Source: Eutreptiella sp. 'Long Island Sound 2002' (Eukaryota > Euglenozoa > Euglenophyceae > Eutreptiales > Eutreptiaceae). From it: a stretch of 64,000 nt of DNA. The DNA lies in assembly GCA_964036045.1 (NCBI GenBank), contig OZ038380.1, positions 173,093,529-173,157,528 of the forward strand, given 5' to 3'. The notes beneath the pieces are model-generated. The model did not search any database. It saw only the letters and a program-made list of their open reading frames with translations, and was not told the origin of the DNA. Below, one piece after another: positions 11,379 through 21,841 of this stretch. Both the position numbers and the translations under genes were made by a program. The stretch's first letter is position 1, and each line of letters starts with the position of its first letter.

Positions 11379-11661
11379 GCGACCGCCGTTCTGGCTATGC
11401 AGTTTTTCATGGATTCCAGTAAGTTGTGTCTCGATGCATAGAGACCGTGCATTGTTTTCTGTCCCATGCGATGTTACCTGTGGGTGGGGGCTAGAGGAAT
11501 GGGACCGTCGTGCGCAGGCATTGCACACGGAGACTGGCGCCGGCGCCGTGGCTGGTTGGCTGCGGGCGCCTGGCACTGTCCCCGTTGTGGATTTGTGAAT
11601 ATTACCGGTTTCAGTGTGGTGAGGTTGTATGGCGACTGGTTGGGATCAAGGATGAGGGGTA

Positions 11662-11708
11662 CCAGAGGTGAATTGTTGAATTGTCTTGGTGCTTTGTCCT
11701 CTGTGATC
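11662..11708 (+). repeat. B1 internal repeat of element 1
   Basis: 47 bp identical to B2 (12110-12156), from ccagaggtgaattg to ctctgtgatc. It abuts A2 with one shared base, the canonical B1-A2 junction of split direct repeats. Confidence 0.85.
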
Positions 11709-11794
11709 CCCTGTTTGTCTTGTCCCCTTTTCGTTTACGAACAGGGGATCACTTCTACTGTTTGTGTACAGATTTGTTGAAAATTTATTGTGTT
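11708..11794 (+). repeat. A2 internal repeat of element 1
   Basis: Copy of A1 beginning at the B1 junction. Beyond A2 the sequence diverges (cccaccacccgcc) until B2. The B1-A2 junction resembles the joint of the circular cDNA intermediate. Confidence 0.85.
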
Positions 11795-12109
11795 CCCACC
11801 ACCCGCCCCCACCGCCCGCCTCCTCACTGTGTTCGTCGGTGATGGTGGGGCTTGGTGTTATATTGGATTCAGGTTGGAGATTCATGCTGTATACTTCTGC
11901 CAAGTGTTATAATTTGGAGCGGAGATCTGCATTTGTGCTACTTCACGTTTTTTGATTGCCGGTGTGAGTCAGTGTAGGGTTGTGTCCCATAGGCCCGGCG
12001 GGGTCCTTTTGGAGAGCGCTTACTAAGGCCTGTGGCGCTATTGGCGAGTACTGCTTTGAGACTCTTGACGGCGATGATGTCGCTAGCAACACTTTGACTC
12101 GTTTGGCTG

Positions 12110-12156
12110 CCAGAGGTGAATTGTTGAATTGTCTTGGTGCTTTGTCCTCTGTGATC
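12110..12156 (+). repeat. B2 right-terminal repeat of element 1
   Basis: Identical to B1; the element ends at gtgatc. Satellite sequence resumes at once (ttgctttaaatcggatattt), fixing the boundary. Confidence 0.85.
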
Positions 12157-12300
12157 TTGCTTTAAATCGGATATTTCATCACTACGAATGGTCAAAAAAT
12201 AATAAAAAATTGGTTTTGAAAATTTCCATTTTTGAGCTGCCGAGAGTGGAAAATTGCATAAGCAGGTTGTGCCCTAGCTCCTTGGTCTATGTGCTTTTCG
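12157..12300 (-). repeat. Right half of the satellite unit split by element 1
   Basis: Reverse complement of the 'gatgaaatatcc ... cacaacctgcttatgcaa' unit. The left half ends at 6350. Together they make one continuous unit. Confidence 0.75.
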
Positions 12301-14438
12301 GTGTGCACCGAGCGAGTGGCATGGGATATGGCAGAGGCGGGCCGCAAAGACGCCGCGCCCCCCGGACACCTGCTACAGATTTGCCGGTCCCGTCCGGGTG
12401 GAGACGAGGAGGGCCCTGAGGACCACCCGGACGTCGACCCGGCCCTTTTGGAGGGGGAATTCCCATCCATGGCCTATGTGGCATGCCTGCTTGACCCGAG
12501 GGTCCTGGCAGCTTCTGATGTCTAGCGGCTCAATGTCGCCCACTGGGCGCAAGAGGAGGCGTGGCGCCATCTTGCCCCCTTGCTTGTTGCAAGGCTCCCA
12601 CGGTGCCCCCCCCCCATGCAGGCACTTGCGCGGAGGCCTCCATCAACCTTCCAGTGGACCCAATCCCAGTCGTCCTCCGAGATAGTGGGTGGATTAAGGG
12701 GGTCCAATGCTGCCGTTGGGTCTCCCCGGGTGGTGAGTACCCCCACACGGCCCACATTGTGTGAATGAACCAGCCCTCCGAGCACCGGGGCCAGCTACCT
12801 GAGGCCTGGTCTACAGTGACGGCCGATGGTGACCTCCAGCTATTGTTCGCGGTGTTGGTGGAAGGGGACCGCGGGTTGCATCGGCATCCGCCTATAGGGC
12901 AACAAGCCAAGCGACCGTGACGCGGTGACCCGTGTGTTGTCCCCGCCCCGGCGCACGTCACCGCCGTCCACATGCGGGGCTACCCCCTCAGCCCTCGCCC
13001 TAGCCACCGATGAGTATGGCCAGCTGCGGCGGGTAGCGTGGGAGGCCTTCGGGGACGCGGCCCCAATTTGGGTTGGCTGTTGCACCCAACCACCCAGGGC
13101 ATACTGCTAGACTGGGCTCGGCCACACTACCGGCCAAGGTCACGCTCTTGAAGGAGAGGGTCCAGGAGCTCACCCACCACCCTTGCGGTGGGGGGCGCTA
13201 CCGCCCGATGGGCCCGTGAGACCGCCTCCTGCGCGACCGTATGCCAACAGACGAGGTGGAGGAGCAAACCACGAAGTGCGATGCCAGCAGCTATCGTGGT
13301 TGACAACATGGGCGACGAGTCGATGGCCGATGGGGATGGTGTGGCCGCCATGGACGCCGAAGCCACCGGGGATGGGGAGGAAGAGGACATTTTATAAATT
13401 TTGTGTCCCCATACCGATTTTAACCTGGGTGCGAGGCTTGGCGGTGTGGGTGATGCATTGGTTGCCTATGCTGGCAGTGTGGGTGTCGAGTGGCTGGTGC
13501 GGCCGCACCCTGAGTGGGGCTCGACGCTCGGGTGGTGGCCCATGGGGGGGTAGCTCTAAGCCATTTGCCAAGGGTAGCACCATGGGTGCACTGGGGCCGT
13601 GGGCAAGGGCGTGGGTTGCTACCAGCTGCCGACGCCGTGGCTGGTGCGAGGGGACTGGCTAGCATGTGTAGCTTGTCGCTAGGTCATGCCGCTCACTGCT
13701 CCCGCGGGCGCCTCTATCAAGGTCTGCAAGTGCACCCTTACTTCACGACCCGAAAGGAAATGGCGCTACAGCTACCGCACTTGGTGTCCCATTTCCAGGA
13801 CATGTGGCTCAAGCGGCTGCGGGCCCCCGCCTGATTCCGGCCGGCGGGGAAAGAACGGTTCTTGATGGGCTACTTCCCCTGCGCACCCAACGAGCGGCGG
13901 CGCAAGGGGTCCCCATGGCGGCAGCGCAGGTGCACCATGGGCCTCCATGCCCCCACCCCCACCCTCTGGAGCAATTATCTTCTTGCCTTGGTCACTGGGG
14001 ATGGGCCTATGGGTGTTGCAACCTGAGTGTGCCATGAAGGGTCTCCATTGGTGGCCCACGGAAGGAGAGGGGGCGGGGGGGGGCTCCTTTGTCAGGGGAC
14101 ACGGAAGCCCCCCTCCTCCTCCACCCCCTGCCCATCCCTCACCTCTGGCAACCCTTAGCTACTAGAGGTCATTGACCTTAGCCCTCGGGGGGCCTTTGGC
14201 CACTTTTAGTTTTTCGGGCAGTTGGTGTCATCAACCAAGGAGGCGCCCCCAGACTACCCACCCACCCGCCAACAGGTGGACAACCAACTGCCCCATCCTC
14301 GCATGGAGGATTCCCTCCTCAAACATCCAACAAAACTGTAGACCTGGAAGTACCAACCAGCATACTCACACAGCCTTTATGGCACCCCACCTTTATGACA
14401 CACGCACGGTGCCCCACTTCCTTCTGTTGTTTGCCTCA
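12301..14438. other. No gene recognised; some coding-like stretches
   Basis: GC-rich sequence. The frame 12289-12525 (…AYVACLLDPRVLAASD) and its continuation past a TAG look coding-like and could be a decayed transposase, but no family signature is secure. Other short ORFs (13183-13662, 13804-14037) show no domain. Everything lies in the predicted phosphoesterase intron. Confidence 0.3.
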
Positions 14439-14439
14439 G

Positions 14440-14647
14440 GGTGAACGAGATCAAGCCACGGATGCATATTTTTGGGCAACTGCCACAAGGGCGTGGCATC
14501 TACCGCTATGGAACAAGCAGCAATGGGCAATTGCCGATCAGTGTGAATGCTGCGGTGCACGATCCGAAAACCAAAAGGATGTTGAGCCCCTTCGTGTGGC
14601 AGTTGCGTCGGTTGGAGCGGCAGCACCCACCACTGAAAATAGAATGA
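14440..14647 (+). CDS. Metallophosphoesterase (MPPED-like), C-terminal exon
   Basis: After a pyrimidine-rich acceptor, the frame reads VNEIKPRMHIFGQLPQGRG, then GQLPISVNAAVHDPKTKRM, and stops at 14645-14647. This parallels the MPPED C-terminus, where 'KP+(L/V)HVFGHIHEG-G' is followed by 'YVNAS/INAA'. The metal-binding GHIH of that motif is replaced here by GQLP, so both metal-ligand histidines are missing. The protein may be catalytically altered or the gene decaying. The match starts exactly where splicing from base 85 predicts. Confidence 0.5.
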
Positions 14648-16483
14648 TCAGTGTTGGTGGTATGGGTGCTGGCAAAGCCCCTGTGATGATGACATTCTGG
14701 GCCGAGAATTCAGGGAGTTGGACGAAGAGAATTGAGGGTTAGGATTCCGCTTCCCACGTTTCTACCCATCACTAAATGTACCACACGTGGCCGTATTGGA
14801 GCTGACGCCCGTATCGGACCCCCATCCCCGAAGTTCCTGTACAGCACCCCTGTACAGTTGTTTTGCTCTCTGTGCTAAGCTGTCTATCCCGGATCCTGTC
14901 TGCACTGTTGTACCTGCAGGTTAGGGTTAGGGCTTACCAGAATTGGGATTGAGACCCACGATCGTACGAGTGCAGCCTTTTTTTTTCTCGTTGTGAAGGA
15001 CTCAAAGTGGCACTTGGCAATTGGTGCAACACGCACTTCTGGTAACACCACCGAATTTCTCAAGACTTCTGGGAGTTCCGCTGTTGCAGACTTGTTCGAT
15101 ATTGGCCAGCCCGAACCTCGTCAAACCATGTGGCAACACTTATACTGTCGCGGCTGCAAGTGGCTTTGCGCGCATCATCAGCACTGCGGAATTGGATGCG
15201 CAACCGTTGAGTTTTTTCGACGAGAGGACCAGAGCAAAGGGACACCACAGTGTTTAGGCAGTGGAAGACAATGTGCCGCGACACCTGACCTGAGCTGCCT
15301 TCACCACTCCTTTTCCTAACCCAGATAGGCATGTAGACAGGCCTGCCCCGGCCAGCAGTAGGGATTCACAGTTTGCAGCAGACATCCAACCGGGTGCTCT
15401 TCGTCACATCCTTGTGTGCGCCGAGCTACAGTTGTCGATGACAAGCAGCAGACCTAATTTTCTACTCTCCATTGCAACACATGAGAAGTTTCTATACAGC
15501 TCTCTTGTTATCTTGAAAATGTGGTCTGTGTGAAGGTGTAACTCCCAAGGCTGCTGCTGATTGTGTGATTCTGGGCCTTTGCCAGGGCTACACCAACAAG
15601 CCATGGCATGTACAAACACTAAACACCTTACCCGGCAGCATTCTGAGTCCGAATGTAGCTGTGTCGAATGGCAAGGGAATAGGGTGAGAACGAGTCATTC
15701 GCTGATTCTGAATAGTTTAGGAGAAACATACAGGATCTGTTCAAAGTGCGCCTGGTGATGTTGTGTGGAACACACACATAACACGCAATCAACAATTCTT
15801 CTTGTCAAAGCATTTGTTCAAAGTGCACTGAGGGGGTGTTACTTGTCGGACCAGACCCCATTCCCGATTGTAGGACCCTAACCCATTCCCCATTCTTGAC
15901 CCTGCTGCACGGGGTACGCACAGGGTGCCTGGGGCATCTGTTTGGCACTTTTTGTAATGCAGGGCATGTTGTTGTGTTGCAGGGATGGTAGGGGACCACA
16001 TTCTGCTGTACTTGACATCACAGCCTTCTCTTCCCACATAAAGTCACGGAAGCAGCAATTCCCTTTATTGTATCTGAGAGATTGGTGAGCGAACGCAGTT
16101 GCCACAAGTTTTCTATGGTTTAGTGAGTGGTCAGATGTAGTAGATGAATCGCTGCACACGGCCACAATTGCCGGCAAACACTGCAACGACATCTTCAGTT
16201 GTGCTGTGTCTTACTCAGGTCTTTGCTCAATTCTGCAGACATGGGACAGGTAGGGGGGGAGGGGAGAAGAGTTGTGGCCACACCTACCGTCCCCAGCAGT
16301 GCAAGCAAGCCCAACTGCCCCAGCACAGCTTCTGCTGCTCCCAGCCGTACCCCGAAGATCGTCCATACTAATCCTTGACCATGAGACATTACCTAAATTA
16401 GGTGTGCCCCTGCCGTTTGTTGCAATAGTCTCTCCGGATCTCTGCTGCGCCTCAAGATCCTTCACGTTTTTGCAAGCACGATA
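14648..16483. other. No gene recognised
   Basis: Intergenic sequence with short ORFs lacking domains. A two-unit ttaggg run (about 14920-14935) is too short to be telomeric. Confidence 0.4.
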
Positions 16484-17115
16484 GAATCACGTTGAAGAGA
16501 GGTTGTTAGATTAAGCGTAGGCGCGGACACCATACCCCCCCCCCCCCTACAAGCAAGCCTGAAGTGTACACCAAGGTTAATTGCAGAGTGAAGTAGAATG
16601 CAGGCTAGAGGTCTTGGCTGACAAAATACAGCCCAACACGGTGATTCGAGACACGCTATCACACTGTACATATGAAGCAGAGCCGGATGGAACACTCACT
16701 GAGTGATCGAACTGCCCAACATTGCTGCATATGCATACCGACGTGCATGTGTGGAGCGCTTGTTGACCTGCGTGCGGCCCCTTTTGGGTGGTCGTTCGCG
16801 TAGCATAACCCAAGCCATGATATTGGATGTCTGACCCCTGGTAAAATCATTATTTTGCGAGACAAAATGATCCCCCAACGAATTAGTCGAGTTTGAGCCC
16901 TCTAACCCCCCCCCCCCCCGGTACTCGCTGCAGCAATGGGCCTCTTCTTCGTTTGCAGATGCAGGCCTAAAAAACCCAGCTGGGTGTTTCTGCCTGCACG
17001 CCTGTATGCCTCATTGACTGCCTGCCTACCTGCCTGCCTGACTGACTGATTGGCTGACTGACTCTAGTGTTCTAGCACTCTCTTCGAGGTGCCTTGCCGG
17101 AGGCAATAGAATTTC
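16484..17115 (+). mobile_element. Diverged cacctcgaagagagg-family element
   Basis: The left end is gaatcacgttgaagagagg (about 16484) and the right end is ctctcttcgaggtgcc plus gcaatagaattt (about 17078-17115). The 'ctgactgactgattggctg' subterminal segment is present. The tRNA-like core of the other copies is missing and unrelated sequence occupies the middle. Confidence 0.6.
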
Positions 17116-18825
17116 ATACATTTCCTTTGTGGCCCTTCCCCTTGCCCCCTTTCTTCCCTCTTTATCGCGTCCCCACTGACAAACAAGAACTTCCACAGAG
17201 GATCTTTTCGATGCTCCCATCTGCAGCAGCAAACCCTCAGGGTGTTTACTGCCTGGGCAGCTGATTCAGTTGGAGCAGTTGTAAGTAGACATAGCCCTGT
17301 GTTTTTTCTCCGCAGAAAATCCTGCAGTCCAAACACGGTTGGTTGGCTCACATTTTGCAGACGCCACTGCTCTGTCTTCAGGCCAACATGAGCTGGTGAC
17401 CAGGCAGATTGCAGGTTTGCCTGACCAGTGTCTGTCTTGCTTTCTTTTCTAAGTGGCCTAGTGGCGCCTCGAGGTTGATGGCAAACACTCATTCAGACCT
17501 CATGCAGCGGTTGTGATCCACTGTGGATCCCTGAAACCCGCCCCCCCCCCCCGAGGAAGTAGAACGGTTGCCTAAAATTGTGGACAAGTAGAAGATTAGG
17601 CAGCGGTTTGAACGCAGCTCAGGATTGGGAGGGGTTGAAGGATGGCAAGCTGGGATTGCTGGTCTGCGCGTGCCATGGGCACTGTAGGGGTAAGTAGGCT
17701 CATCTGAACTGTTCTGTGACGTGCATCCCCTTTTCATACACCCTAACTTGGGATCTTTCCTCAAAATTATCAAATGCCCTTAGGTACTCTGAGGCATTGG
17801 ATCCATTCGCTCTGCTGCATTTTTGCCTGGAAAGGTTGATGATCGCTGCACGCTGCCAGTGGTGCTGGCCTTGACCCTGCATCTTACTCCACCCAGATTC
17901 TGCAATCCCCCGAATGAACCTTCGCTTACAGTTCCTCCAGCCCTGGACCCATCCCGGTCCAACAGCCTTGCCAGCCTTATGCATGGTTCTAGCTTTTCTA
18001 ACCTTTTGGCCCCAAGTCCTGGCCACTGTGCCATACTGTACAAGCCCAGAGTTGATTCTGAAGAATCACAGTTGGTGACTTCCTTGCATGCTGGGTTTTG
18101 GTGGGATTCCAGGGTGCACTCAAGTGCCCTATCCAGTCTGTTTAGGATCAGGTTGAGCAACATTTTGACGGTTGGTCCGCTTTGTGGCCTCTTGCTTTCC
18201 AACCAGTCGACAGTTCACAGTTAACAGTCGAAAAATTAAGTTGAATACCTGGCCATTGATACAACCCAATTTTTTTTACTGGATCACGCCACATCTTTAG
18301 GATTGCTCAGATTGGAGAAGAATGTTATGCACAGCCTCGTAGTTCCTCTGAACTGCCATGCAGCAGGTGGAGCATGATCTTTTGGTTTCCATATGGTTTC
18401 CACCCACTCCAACACCCCTCTCTTGCGGTCAGCCGCAGGTAGTTGCCAAAGGTAGCCAGTTTTGGATCTGATTTGGGCGTGGCGACCAAAGGTGCTACAA
18501 AAATGTCCATGTCGCAGATATGGGGGAGCGTTAGTGCGCCAGGCGCGCGCCGGGCACGCGCCGGGCATTTTTTTTTACCTGTGCCCCACCGGTGACCTTT
18601 TAGGGGGTGCACTACGCACATTGCGCGCGCGGTGCAACTATTTGGACGTCTAGCCGTCCTAGAACCCCATACTTTGTGATACTATGGGCATTATTGTTGT
18701 TTGACAACGGGTATTTTGATGCTCCTTTCACATTCGGGATATGGTATATTTGGATTCTCACCCAGTTTCACCCATTTTCATCCATTTTTTGCTCGTTTCC
18801 ACCACATCCACTCCTTACCAGGTAG
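17116..18825. other. No gene recognised
   Basis: Short ORFs on both strands (for example 17823-18224) have no recognisable domain. A CGCG-rich patch with inverted 'gcgcgcgc' lies at 18530-18630. Confidence 0.35.
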
Positions 18826-18925
18826 ATTTCTCCCCACCATGGGGACCCCAAGAAAGCAGGGGTAATGTAGCGATATTGATTTCTCCCCACCATGGGGACC
18901 CCCAGAAGGCAGGGGTGATGTAGCG
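18826..18925 (+). repeat. Two units of the ~50-bp 'ccatgggg…gcaggggt…gtagc' module
   Basis: Each unit reads gatttctccccaccatgggg, then acccc, agaa, gcaggggt and atgtagcg. The same scaffold builds the larger arrays at 24.8, 30.3, 47.7 and 59.6 kb. Confidence 0.65.
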
Positions 18926-19307
18926 AATACTGAGTTTGCGCTTCGTTCTTGTGACGTGAGGCAGAAACGCCGTCCAAACTGCTTGCGGCTTGGGGACTCA
19001 TTACCATAGCGAAATCTATGGGAAAGGTAAAGGCAAAGTACCGTTTGTTAAGTACAATACAAATGACATTTGGAGTTGTTGAATTCACAGCTATTGTCTA
19101 ATTATGCAACGTGCTTTGTAGGGAAGGTGCACAGTCCATCATGGTCTATTTGGGGGGCCTTCTGCATCAGAGGGTAAATCTCGGGCTGAAGTCGGGATAG
19201 TTCATAGAAAGGTAGCGCGCCGGGCAAACATTCCCCCTATGTCCATCACATGTTGCTGGGATGATGGATGGTGCGGTTTTCCCCAGGTGTAAGCTAGTCC
19301 CCAAAAA

Positions 19308-19944
19308 AATCACCTCGAAGAGAGGTTGTTACATCAAGCGCAGGCGCGAGCGGCGTATACCCCCCTTTTTTGGGGTCATTCGCGCAGCATACCCCAAGGC
19401 ATGATATTGGATGTCCAACCCCTTGTAAAATCATTATTTTGCCCAATAAGACCATCCCCCAATGGATTTTTTGATTCTGAGGCCTCTACCCCCTAAAACT
19501 GGATATCACTTTTTGGGGGGGGGGGTGGGGGGGGTGGGTGGGGGGGGGGGGGGGTCAAAAGTTTTTGCTCAACAGGCTTCAAGCAGTGGGGAAGCTGAAT
19601 GTTGTAGCATCGCCGCTGGTCCAATGGTACCGCAGCCGACCTACGCTTAATAGTCGGTATTTCGAATCCCGGCCTGCTGACTTTTGCAGCGGCGGCGCCG
19701 CTGCAAATAATCAGCGCACCAGGGTTCGAACCGCCGACCTAGAAGCCGGCGGTGGCATGCATTACCACTCGGCCACTACCGATACTTGAAGCGAGACCGG
19801 TCCCGACTGCTACATAAAGTGTCTGCTACTAACAAAAAACCCAAAGTGTGTGTTTCTGTCTGCCTGACTGCTGGCCTGTCTAACTGACTGATTGGCTGAC
19901 TGTCAACCTCTCTTCGAGGTGCACTGCCGAAGGCAATAGAATTT
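19308..19944 (+). mobile_element. Inverted-repeat element with paired tRNA-like units (copy 1)
   Basis: The left end is aatcacctcgaagagaggtt and the right end is acctctcttcgaggtg followed by cactgccgaaggcaatag. Subterminal blocks include 'gcataccccaaggcatgata', 'ccccttgtaaaatcatta' and a long G-run. It encodes no protein. The middle (19612-19780) holds two tRNA-like units facing each other. It looks non-autonomous; no transposase for these ends was found in the window. Confidence 0.75.
19612..19780. other. Convergent pair of tRNA-like Pol III promoter units (copy 1)
   Basis: On the plus strand there is an A-box-like tggtccaatggtaccgc (19617) and a B-box-like tttcgaatccc (about 19660). On the minus strand there is an A-box-like tagtggccgagtggtaatgc (about 19778 leftward) and a perfect-looking B box, ggttcgaaccc. 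The two B boxes face each other across a GC-rich centre. The stems do not pair as a genuine tRNA would. Confidence 0.6.
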
Positions 19945-20541
19945 GCTGTTGTCTCGACCACTGCCAGCTTCACAGGTAAATCCAAAATAGCAAATTGCTC
20001 GCTGGCAGAGCAATGCAAGCCGCTGAAGTCCCAATGTTTGTTCCGAGTCAGTGCAATTTAGTAGAAGATCAGCAGAAGACCCTATTGCGCATTGAACGGC
20101 GTGTCCAACGAGCACTCCTGTTCGGACCATATTTTTTAAGGACTTTATTGTTGGCCAGACACGGGGGGGGGGGATCTCTTCAATGTCTCCTACGACCAGT
20201 TTGTCCCTTCATCTGATGTGACAGAACACCACCTGTGGTGTTTTGGTGACCATTGCCAAGCCCATTCCCTCTTGTCTCTTGTTGCTTCTAAAGCTTGCCT
20301 TCGTACTGCCGTAGACCTCCGGGGAAGGGGGGATGCATACCCTTTTTTACGGGTGGTTTCTGCCCTTTACAGCCCCCAAAAGGTGAGGGCATTGCGCCTG
20401 TTTCTACCCAAGGCTCCTTTCAGGTTCCACTTTTTGTACGGGAGACAACGGTACCGCCCTGTCCAAGGCCATGGAGGGTTAGGGTCTGTCTGGCAAACCA
20501 CAAAGCCCCGCCGTCTTCGCCCCCAGCGCATTTTTCGCTGC
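19945..20541. other. No gene recognised; 5' region of the dehydrogenase gene
   Basis: The dehydrogenase frame is open from 20218, but residues encoded before 20542 show no family similarity and are probably 5' UTR. No promoter motif could be assigned. Confidence 0.4.
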
Positions 20542-21501
20542 ATGTCGCGGTGGTGGTGGAAATCGTCGCTGGCCGCCTGCGGCTCGGCGTTGTGCCTGTG
20601 CATGGCCCGTTGGGTGTGGTCCTGGCTGTTCGGGCGCGACGTGGCCGCCATCTACGGCGGCGCCGGGCGATGGGCGGTGGTCACCGGCGGGTCGGACGGG
20701 ATTGGCCGTGAGCTCGCGCTGAGCCTCGCGCGGTGCCACCTCAACCTCCTGCTGGTCAGCCGCACCGCCGCCAAGCTGGACCGTGTGGCGCAGAGCGTCC
20801 GGCAAGAGCATGGCGATGCCGTCCGCGTCCTCACGCTCGCCGTCGATGTCGGGGCGCACCCGCAGGCGGCAGCCGAGCGTGTGCTGGAGGTTGTGGAGAC
20901 CGAGCGGCTGTGCGTCAGTGTCCTCGTGAACAACGTGGCGGTCGTCGCCGATATGCCGACGATGCTCGAGGACGAGTCGGACGACTCCATCACGCGGCAG
21001 GTCCTGGTCAACGCCCTGTTCCCCGCGCTCCTGACGCGCCGGTTGATCCCCGTGCTCAAAGCGGCGACGCGCACTTCCGACGCCGGCAAGCGCTCCCTCA
21101 TTGTGAACGTCGCATCGCTCTGCGGCCTCGCCCCCATGGCGATGCTCGCCACGTACAGCGGGACCAAGGCGTTCGTCAAGCAGTTCTCGCGGAGCCTGGC
21201 GCCGGAGCTGGAGGCGGACGGGGTCGACGTGGTGTGCGTCATCCCGGGGCAAGTGTGCACTTCGATGGCGCGGATCGACGCGCCTTCGTGGGACGTGCCG
21301 ACCCCCGCCCGCTTCGCCCGGGCCGTCGTGGCGGCGCTGCGTCCCAAGGCCCGCGTTGTGATCCCGTACTGGGCCCATAAACTCTTTGCGTTTGCGATGC
21401 GTGTGGGGCCCGAGGGTGTGCTTGGGCGGGCGGTGCTGGCGGATTCAACAAAGGCCCGACAGCGAATGCTGCTCCTGCAGCAGGGAAACAGCGGCCCCTG
21501 A
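20542..21501 (+). CDS. Short-chain dehydrogenase, KAR/17β-HSD12-like
   Basis: 319 aa from the ATG at 20542, chosen because family similarity begins soon after it. A hydrophobic N-terminal segment (about residues 10-30) is a likely ER-membrane anchor. NAD(P)-binding TGGSDGIG is at 48-55, NNVA at 130-133, Asn157, Ser192 and the catalytic pair Tyr205-x3-Lys209 (ATYSGTKA). PG in VCVIPGQV follows. This layout matches very-long-chain 3-ketoacyl-CoA reductases (HSD17B12, let-767, plant KCR1), which carry out the second step of fatty-acid elongation in the ER. A steroid or other SDR role cannot be excluded. No ER-retrieval dilysine is visible at the C-terminus. The ORF is intronless and GC-rich. Confidence 0.88.
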   Translation: MSRWWWKSSLAACGSALCLCMARWVWSWLFGRDVAAIYGGAGRWAVVTGGSDGIGRELALSLARCHLNLLLVSRTAAKLDRVAQSVRQEHGDAVRVLTLAVDVGAHPQAAAERVLEVVETERLCVSVLVNNVAVVADMPTMLEDESDDSITRQVLVNALFPALLTRRLIPVLKAATRTSDAGKRSLIVNVASLCGLAPMAMLATYSGTKAFVKQFSRSLAPELEADGVDVVCVIPGQVCTSMARIDAPSWDVPTPARFARAVVAALRPKARVVIPYWAHKLFAFAMRVGPEGVLGRAVLADSTKARQRMLLLQQGNSGP

Positions 21502-21841
21502 ACCAGCCCTCCTTGACCCATCTCTGGGTGTGCGAGGGCTGGGCAGGCTTTGCGGCTGCGTGTTTGCAGGCTGCGGCGACTGGGGCTGTGTGCAGCACGC
21601 ACGGCCCTGAGCTGTCGGGGGCGGAGTGCCTGCAGTTTGCGCCCGGACACTGTGACTGCCAGCAGGACTGCCCGGGAGGCTTCGAGAGCCTCTGCAGCAG
21701 CCACGGACAGCGTCTGCAGGGTGTGGCAGGATCCGGGTGCCGTGTGTGTGCTCACGTTGCCTGAATGTGCTCCTTGGATCACCTGTTTCTGTGCTGCAAG
21801 TCGTGTTTGACACTTGAAGTACCCCCCCCCCCCTTTGTCGT
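21502..21841. other. No gene recognised (3' flank of the dehydrogenase gene)
   Basis: Open reading continues in other frames but without domains. Presumably 3' UTR and intergenic sequence. Confidence 0.4.

Larger units (their letters stand above)
6351..12156 (+). mobile_element. YR retrotransposon with split direct repeats (element 1)
   Basis: A 5.8-kb element of the DIRS order in the Ngaro/VIPER-type arrangement: A1 (6351-6436), gag, tyrosine recombinase, RT/RNase H, an extra ORF, B1 (11662-11708), A2 (11708-11794) and B2 (12110-12156). The order gag-YR-RT/RH resembles VIPER. It lies in a reverse-oriented copy of the local ~200-bp satellite: the left flank ends gggtctaaaa and the right flank resumes ttgcttta, matching uninterrupted units. 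There is no target-site duplication, as expected for recombinase-mediated integration. gag is intact; YR and RT carry frameshifts. Confidence 0.88.
86..14439 (+). other. Predicted 14.35-kb intron of the metallophosphoesterase gene
   Basis: The donor GTACCT is at 86. The acceptor is a pyrimidine-rich tract ending ctcag at 14439. Codon phase is preserved across the join (a Gly codon split 2+1). The interval holds inverted-repeat fragments, ~195-bp satellites and a complete YR retrotransposon (6351-12156). The splice is inferred from protein similarity on both sides; no transcript evidence is available. Confidence 0.4.

Noticed and set aside
12289-12780. hAT-like transposase remnant (AYVACLLDPR)
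   Set aside because: One short phrase resembles a hAT motif but no catalytic residues or dimerisation domain could be found nearby.
14915-14940. Interstitial telomere (ttagggttaggg)
   Set aside because: Only two units; expected by chance and without further telomeric sequence.
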